Shown: in pieces, positions 4,661 to 8,247 of the stretch
Layout: each line of letters opens with the position of its first letter
Numbering within the stretch: the first letter of the stretch is position 1
Source of the DNA: Lachnospiraceae bacterium
GTDB taxonomy: Bacteria > Bacillota > Clostridia > Lachnospirales > Lachnospiraceae
Reading direction: 5' to 3'
NCBI GenBank assembly: GCA_003447895.1
Contig: DLYC01000069.1
Coordinates: forward strand, 1 to 8,247
Length of the DNA stretch: 8,247 bases
Position numbers and translations under genes: made by a program
The notes under the pieces: model-generated
Told to the model about the DNA's origin: nothing
Seen by the model: the letters and a program-made list of their open reading frames with translations, nothing else
Databases searched by the model: none

Positions 4661-7021
4661 TTGACAAAAAAGAAATCGGCTGCAGGAAAATTTATATTGT
4701 TGTTTATGGGAGGAGCGCTGCTGTATATCGCGGCGGTCCTTCCCTTTTTGATTTATCACGGCGGGATCTTCTTCTACTACGGGGATTACAATGTACAGCA
4801 GGTGCCGTTTTACATCCTGGCTCACAGAGCGGTACGAAACGGTTACTTTTTCTGGAATCCCTACATAGACCTGGGAAGCAGCATGGGAGGCAGCATGTCC
4901 TTCTATCTGTGGGGAAGCCCCTTTTTCTGGCTGACGATCCCGTTTCCGGAGAAGTGGGTTCCCTATCTTCTTCCGTTTGTCATGTCCCTTCGATACGGAA
5001 CGGCTATGGTCACATCTTACGCCTGGATCAGAAGACAGGTCCGGAGCGGCTTATGGGCAGCGGTCGGAAGCTTTCTCTATACATTTTCCGGCTTTCAGGC
5101 CTGCAATATCGTTTTCCAGCATTTTCACGATGCCACCGCCTTCTTTCCGCTCTACCTGCTCGCCTTTGATGAAGCGGTACAAAAGCGAAAGAGCATGGGC
5201 TTTACTCTGATGACCGCCCTGATGTCGATCGTCAATTACTATTTTTTCTTCGGACAGGTGGTCTTTATCATTCTCTACTATTTTGTCCGCTACTTTCCGG
5301 CGAGAGAGAAGAGGACCGTTCCGAAAGAGATCCTGTATCTTCTCGTGAACGGCGCCGCAGGCCTTCTTCTGGCCTCCTTCTTCCTGGTGCAGTCGATTTC
5401 CGGGGTGAGCGGAAACAGCCGGCTGGACAATTATATAAACGGCTACGGAGTTTTGGCCTATTCGGAGGGGATCACACCGCTGGCGATGCTCAAGGCCCTC
5501 TTTGTCGTCCCCGATATCATCGCCAAACCGACCCTCTTTTCGGGAGAGCAGGTAAAGAACAGCTCGCTTGCCGTCTATCTCCCCTGCTTTTCCATGGCCG
5601 GCGTGATCGCTTACTTTAAGATCTTTAAGAAAAACTGGAAAAAGAAACTGTGCGCGGTCTGTGCGGTCATACTCCTTGTTCCCGTATTCAACTCGGTCTT
5701 CAGCGCGTTCAACTCAAACTTCTATGCCAGATGGCTCTACATGCCGATCCTCATCATGGCGGCCATGACGGCCCGCGCACTGGAGACGGATAAAAACAGA
5801 GAGCTCAAAAAAGGCGCGAAGATCACCGCTGTGATCACCATCCTGATCATGATGTGCGCCGCGATCCCGACTTTGAAGGACGGATCCCTCAAATGGTTCA
5901 GCATTTGCGACAACATGGATCTTCTGATCATCGAGATCGTGGCGACGGCGATCCAGCTGATCCTTATGATCTTCCTTCTTATGATCCTTCCGGGAATCCC
6001 GAACCTTGCAAAGTACAGAGCGCGGATCATGCTGGCGGCCACCGTATTTTGCTGTCTTTTGACAAACATGGCCGTTCTCTACAACGGTAACTCCCTGATC
6101 GCCAGGACGGGAGGCGTCAAGTGGAGGACCCAGATGCTGGAAACAAGGCCTTTCCTCACGGATTCGACGGATTTTTACCGCGTGGAAACGGACGGAACAT
6201 CGACAAACTACGAGATGGTCTGGGGCTATCCCACCATCCACTGCTTCGAGAGCACGGTCAGCCCGTCCATCTTCAGCTTCTACCGGAAGATCGGAATGAT
6301 CCGCACGGTGGAGTCCACGCTCCCTCTTGACAGGATCGGCGCGAGGGCTGTTCTCTCGGTCCGCTATTATATAGAAAATACACTGGTCAAACCCTCCGAG
6401 ACGGTGGAAGAAAAGGGCGGACTTCTGGGATACGACGAAAATATACCCAATAACGGATACAGGATCCTGGAGAACAGCAATTACATTCCGATGGGATTTA
6501 CCTATGACTACTTCATCCGGGATGAAGTCTACAAAAAGATGCGGAAGGGAGAGATGACGGACCGGCTTCTGGTCAAGGACATCATCCTGACGGAGGAGCA
6601 GTGCGGCAAATACGGGCACTATATGCAGGAGGACAAGACAGCCGGGTCTCAGACTATGAGCAGCTCGGACTTTGCCAGATACTGCAGCGAGAGGAAGGAC
6701 TCGGCCTGCACGGAATTTTCCTTTGATCAGGAAGGCTTTACGGCGAAGGCGGACCTGCCGGGTGAAAACCTGGTCTTCTTCTCTGTCCCCTACGACCCCG
6801 GATTTACCGCTTTCGTCGACGGTGAGCGCGTCCCGGTCGAGAAGGTGGACGGAGGCCTCATCGCGATCCCGGTCCCGGAAGGGGAGCACGAGATCGTGGT
6901 GAAGTACTATCCCGAAAAGCTCGGCTTCTTTATCGCGGTATCCGTGATCACGGCTATTGGTCTTGGCGCTTTATGGATCCCGCAAAACGTCCGCCACAGA
7001 AAAACAAATGTCCTTGCATAA
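4661..7021 (+). CDS. YfhO-family polytopic membrane protein, putative GT-C-type glycosyltransferase
   Basis: The 786-residue integral membrane protein is of the YfhO family. Residues 11-32 form the first membrane helix. The following loop carries YYGDYNVQQVPFY (39-51), with Asp42 placed where GT-C enzymes keep a catalytic acid, then FFWNPYIDLGSSMGGS (63-78). Further hydrophobic segments lie near 102-122, 130-148, 180-210, 224-246, 303-320, 331-350, 357-370, 387-405, 421-445 and 455-475. A large soluble, probably extracytoplasmic, region spans about 480-755. Its end, SVPYDPGFTAFVDG (708-721), VDGGLIAIPVPEGEHEI (729-745) and KYYPEKLGF, is highly typical of YfhO proteins. A last helix (757-776) and a short basic tail follow. 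B. subtilis YfhO has been linked to lipoteichoic-acid glycosylation; a similar envelope role is inferred here, substrate unknown. Initiation is at TTG. Confidence 0.88.
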   Translation: MTKKKSAAGKFILLFMGGALLYIAAVLPFLIYHGGIFFYYGDYNVQQVPFYILAHRAVRNGYFFWNPYIDLGSSMGGSMSFYLWGSPFFWLTIPFPEKWVPYLLPFVMSLRYGTAMVTSYAWIRRQVRSGLWAAVGSFLYTFSGFQACNIVFQHFHDATAFFPLYLLAFDEAVQKRKSMGFTLMTALMSIVNYYFFFGQVVFIILYYFVRYFPAREKRTVPKEILYLLVNGAAGLLLASFFLVQSISGVSGNSRLDNYINGYGVLAYSEGITPLAMLKALFVVPDIIAKPTLFSGEQVKNSSLAVYLPCFSMAGVIAYFKIFKKNWKKKLCAVCAVILLVPVFNSVFSAFNSNFYARWLYMPILIMAAMTARALETDKNRELKKGAKITAVITILIMMCAAIPTLKDGSLKWFSICDNMDLLIIEIVATAIQLILMIFLLMILPGIPNLAKYRARIMLAATVFCCLLTNMAVLYNGNSLIARTGGVKWRTQMLETRPFLTDSTDFYRVETDGTSTNYEMVWGYPTIHCFESTVSPSIFSFYRKIGMIRTVESTLPLDRIGARAVLSVRYYIENTLVKPSETVEEKGGLLGYDENIPNNGYRILENSNYIPMGFTYDYFIRDEVYKKMRKGEMTDRLLVKDIILTEEQCGKYGHYMQEDKTAGSQTMSSSDFARYCSERKDSACTEFSFDQEGFTAKADLPGENLVFFSVPYDPGFTAFVDGERVPVEKVDGGLIAIPVPEGEHEIVVKYYPEKLGFFIAVSVITAIGLGALWIPQNVRHRKTNVLA

Positions 7022-7055
7022 AAGAAACGGGCGTGATACTATATTTTTCGTCAGC

Positions 7056-7084
7056 TTGCTAATGGAAAAATGATAAGTTATTAA
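7056..7084 (+). promoter_or_regulatory. Weak candidate promoter for pheB-hom
   Basis: TTGCTA (7056-7061), a 17-base spacer and TATTAA (7079-7084) would start transcription near 7091, about 14 bases before the ATG. Both hexamers are imperfect. The 83-base gap has no T-box or terminator-like hairpin, so read-through from yfhO cannot be excluded. Confidence 0.3.
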
Positions 7085-7104
7085 CCAAAATACAGTAGAG
7101 GATC

Positions 7105-7638
7105 ATGACCTTGAGTGACAAAGCGGAATATTATATTGTTCGAAAGAGAGCAGTTCCGGAAGTCCTGAGAGGGGTTGTAAAGGTGAATCAGCTTCTCGCC
7201 TCCGGAAAATGCAGGACAGTGAACGAGGCGGTGGTGCTTGCGGGCATAAGCCGCAGTTCCTATTACAAGTTTAAGGACGACATCGAAGAATTTCATGACA
7301 GCACGGCAGGGATGAACGTGACGCTCTCGTGTGAGATCAGTGATGAACCGGGCGTTCTGGCAGGGCTTTTAGGTGTCATATCCGGCTGCGGGGCGAACAT
7401 TCTCACGATTCATCAGAGTATTCCCATAAGCGGTGTCGCGGATCTGTCCATCAGTCTCCAGATCCGGGACAATACGGGAGATATCAGCACGATCGTCAAG
7501 GAGATCGGCGATTCCGGGGGCGTCCGAAAAGTCAGGATCATGGGCAGGGACAAGGCAGGTACCGACTTACAGGATTCCCACACGCAGCGCATCGGCTCGC
7601 ACCGCGAGTCTTCAATAAAAGACAAAGGAGATGAATAA
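7105..7638 (+). CDS. pheB: PheB-like ACT domain-containing protein
   Basis: This 177-residue protein resembles the PheB/UPF0735 family. The N-terminal part (about 1-60) has YYIVRKRAVPEVLRGVVKV and the HTH-like segment VNEAVVLAGISRSSYYKF (39-56). It is followed by a single ACT domain (about 70-146) beginning VTLSCEISDEPGVLAGLL and containing ANILTIHQSIPISG; ACT domains bind amino acids as allosteric effectors. Despite the name, PheB is not known to me as a proven chorismate mutase, so the role is best read as regulatory. AGAGG at 7097-7101 is 3 bases from ATG 7105 but 9 from an in-frame TTG at 7111, so the start could be two codons later. A polar tail of about 28 residues after the ACT domain makes it longer than the roughly 145-150 residues usual for the family. 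It ends one base before hom, suggesting a link to threonine/methionine branch control. Confidence 0.85.
   Translation: MTLSDKAEYYIVRKRAVPEVLRGVVKVNQLLASGKCRTVNEAVVLAGISRSSYYKFKDDIEEFHDSTAGMNVTLSCEISDEPGVLAGLLGVISGCGANILTIHQSIPISGVADLSISLQIRDNTGDISTIVKEIGDSGGVRKVRIMGRDKAGTDLQDSHTQRIGSHRESSIKDKGDE
7624..7630 (+). promoter_or_regulatory. Ribosome binding site for hom inside the end of pheB
   Basis: AAAGGAG ends 9 bases before the ATG at 7640. An in-frame ATG at 7631 abuts this site and one at 7649 is 18 bases away, so 7640 is the best-spaced start. The site lies within the last codons of the PheB-like gene, implying translational coupling. Confidence 0.65.
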
Positions 7639-7639
7639 C

Positions 7640-8247
7640 ATGATCAATATGGCAGTTCTCGGATTCGGCACAGTCGGAAGCGGAGTAGTGGAACTGATCG
7701 ACCGCAACCAGGAAGTGATCAGAAGATCTGTTCCGGAGGGAATCTTTGTCAAGTATATCCTGGACCTTCGCGATTTTCCGGAGAGTCCTTACAGAGACAG
7801 GGTGACCCATGAGTTTCAGGATATTCTCGATGACAGTGAGATTTCGGTGATCTGTGAGACAATGGGCGGCAAGGAGCCTGCCTTTACATTTTCCAAAAAG
7901 GCCCTTGAGCGCGGCATCAGTGTGTGTACATCCAATAAGGAGCTCGTCGCCGCGCATGGCCCCGAGCTTTTGAAAATCGCCGCGGAGCATAGCTGCAGCT
8001 ATATGTTTGAAGCAAGCGTCGGAGGAGGAATTCCTCTGATCCGGCCGATCCGCGCCTGCCTGACACAGGAAAATATCACGTCGATCTTCGGAATCCTGAA
8101 CGGGACGACCAACTATATCATGACCCGCATGGAAAAGGCCGGTCTGTCTTTTGACACGGCGCTTAAGGAGGCCCAGGAGAACGGCTACGCGGAAAGAAAT
8201 CCGGAGGCGGATGTAGAGGGACATGACGCGTGCAGAAAAATCGCGAT
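7640..8247 (+). CDS. hom: Homoserine dehydrogenase, N-terminal part (3' end outside window)
   Basis: Hom reduces L-aspartate-4-semialdehyde to homoserine with NAD(P)H, opening the threonine and methionine branches and competing with DapA for the same substrate. The visible 202 codons stay open to the window edge. They show the Rossmann nucleotide loop VLGFGTVGSG (residues 6-15), CTSNKELVA (96-104) with conserved Lys100, EASVGGGIPLIRP (124-136), GILNGTTNYI (151-160), and NPEADVEGHDACRK (187-200), where Asp196 and Lys200 correspond to the catalytic Asp/Lys pair of the family (by recalled alignment with the yeast enzyme). No aspartokinase domain precedes it, so it is monofunctional at the N-terminus. 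Whether it has the C-terminal ACT domain of many Bacillota Hom proteins cannot be seen. It sits one base after the PheB-like stop codon. Confidence 0.95.
   Translation, partial: MINMAVLGFGTVGSGVVELIDRNQEVIRRSVPEGIFVKYILDLRDFPESPYRDRVTHEFQDILDDSEISVICETMGGKEPAFTFSKKALERGISVCTSNKELVAAHGPELLKIAAEHSCSYMFEASVGGGIPLIRPIRACLTQENITSIFGILNGTTNYIMTRMEKAGLSFDTALKEAQENGYAERNPEADVEGHDACRKIA

Noticed and set aside
5714..6889. A 391-codon open frame on the - strand inside yfhO
   Set aside because: It is antisense to a recognisable YfhO coding sequence; the translation is rich in Arg, Asp and His with no domain, as expected for a shadow frame.

Overview
The window reads as a chromosomal housekeeping segment from a Clostridia-type member of the Bacillota, most likely near Lachnospiraceae. 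This is inferred from strong GGAGG-type ribosome binding sites, a YerC/YecD-type TrpR-like regulator, a PheB-type ACT protein upstream of homoserine dehydrogenase, a YfhO-family membrane protein, and roughly balanced GC content. I see no transposase, integrase, phage gene, CRISPR array, tRNA or rRNA.

Layout. Positions 1-543 are the 3' end of argS (arginyl-tRNA synthetase). After a gap with a plausible promoter comes a small P-loop protein of the CobA/BtuR corrinoid adenosyltransferase superfamily (641-1135) with altered signature motifs. A tight + strand cluster follows: dapA (1235-2125), dapB (2138-2890) and a HisA (2897-3712) that resembles eukaryotic HIS6 rather than ordinary bacterial HisA. 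A long bidirectional terminator hairpin (3722-3770) separates this cluster from a convergent cold-shock protein gene on the - strand (3819-4019). An AT-rich divergent intergenic region (4020-4264) carries candidate promoters for both strands and a cluster of GTAAA/TTTAC elements. It is followed by the TrpR-like regulator (4265-4603), a 786-residue YfhO-family membrane protein (4661-7021), a PheB-like ACT-domain protein (7105-7638), and the first 202 codons of homoserine dehydrogenase (7640 to the window edge).

How the genes work together. dapA, dapB and hom are aspartate-family genes: DapA and DapB commit aspartate semialdehyde to diaminopimelate, lysine and peptidoglycan, and Hom diverts it to threonine and methionine. 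HisA is a histidine step attached to the lysine pair. The PheB-like protein has an HTH-like N-terminus and an ACT domain and is almost contiguous with hom, which suggests amino-acid-responsive control. The YfhO protein probably acts on the cell envelope.

I see no undescribed multi-gene system. The best leads are the eukaryotic-type HisA downstream of dapAB, the CobA-like protein lacking the residues expected for corrinoid adenosylation, an arginine in place of the conserved tryptophan in the cold-shock protein, and the possible operator cluster before the TrpR-like gene.
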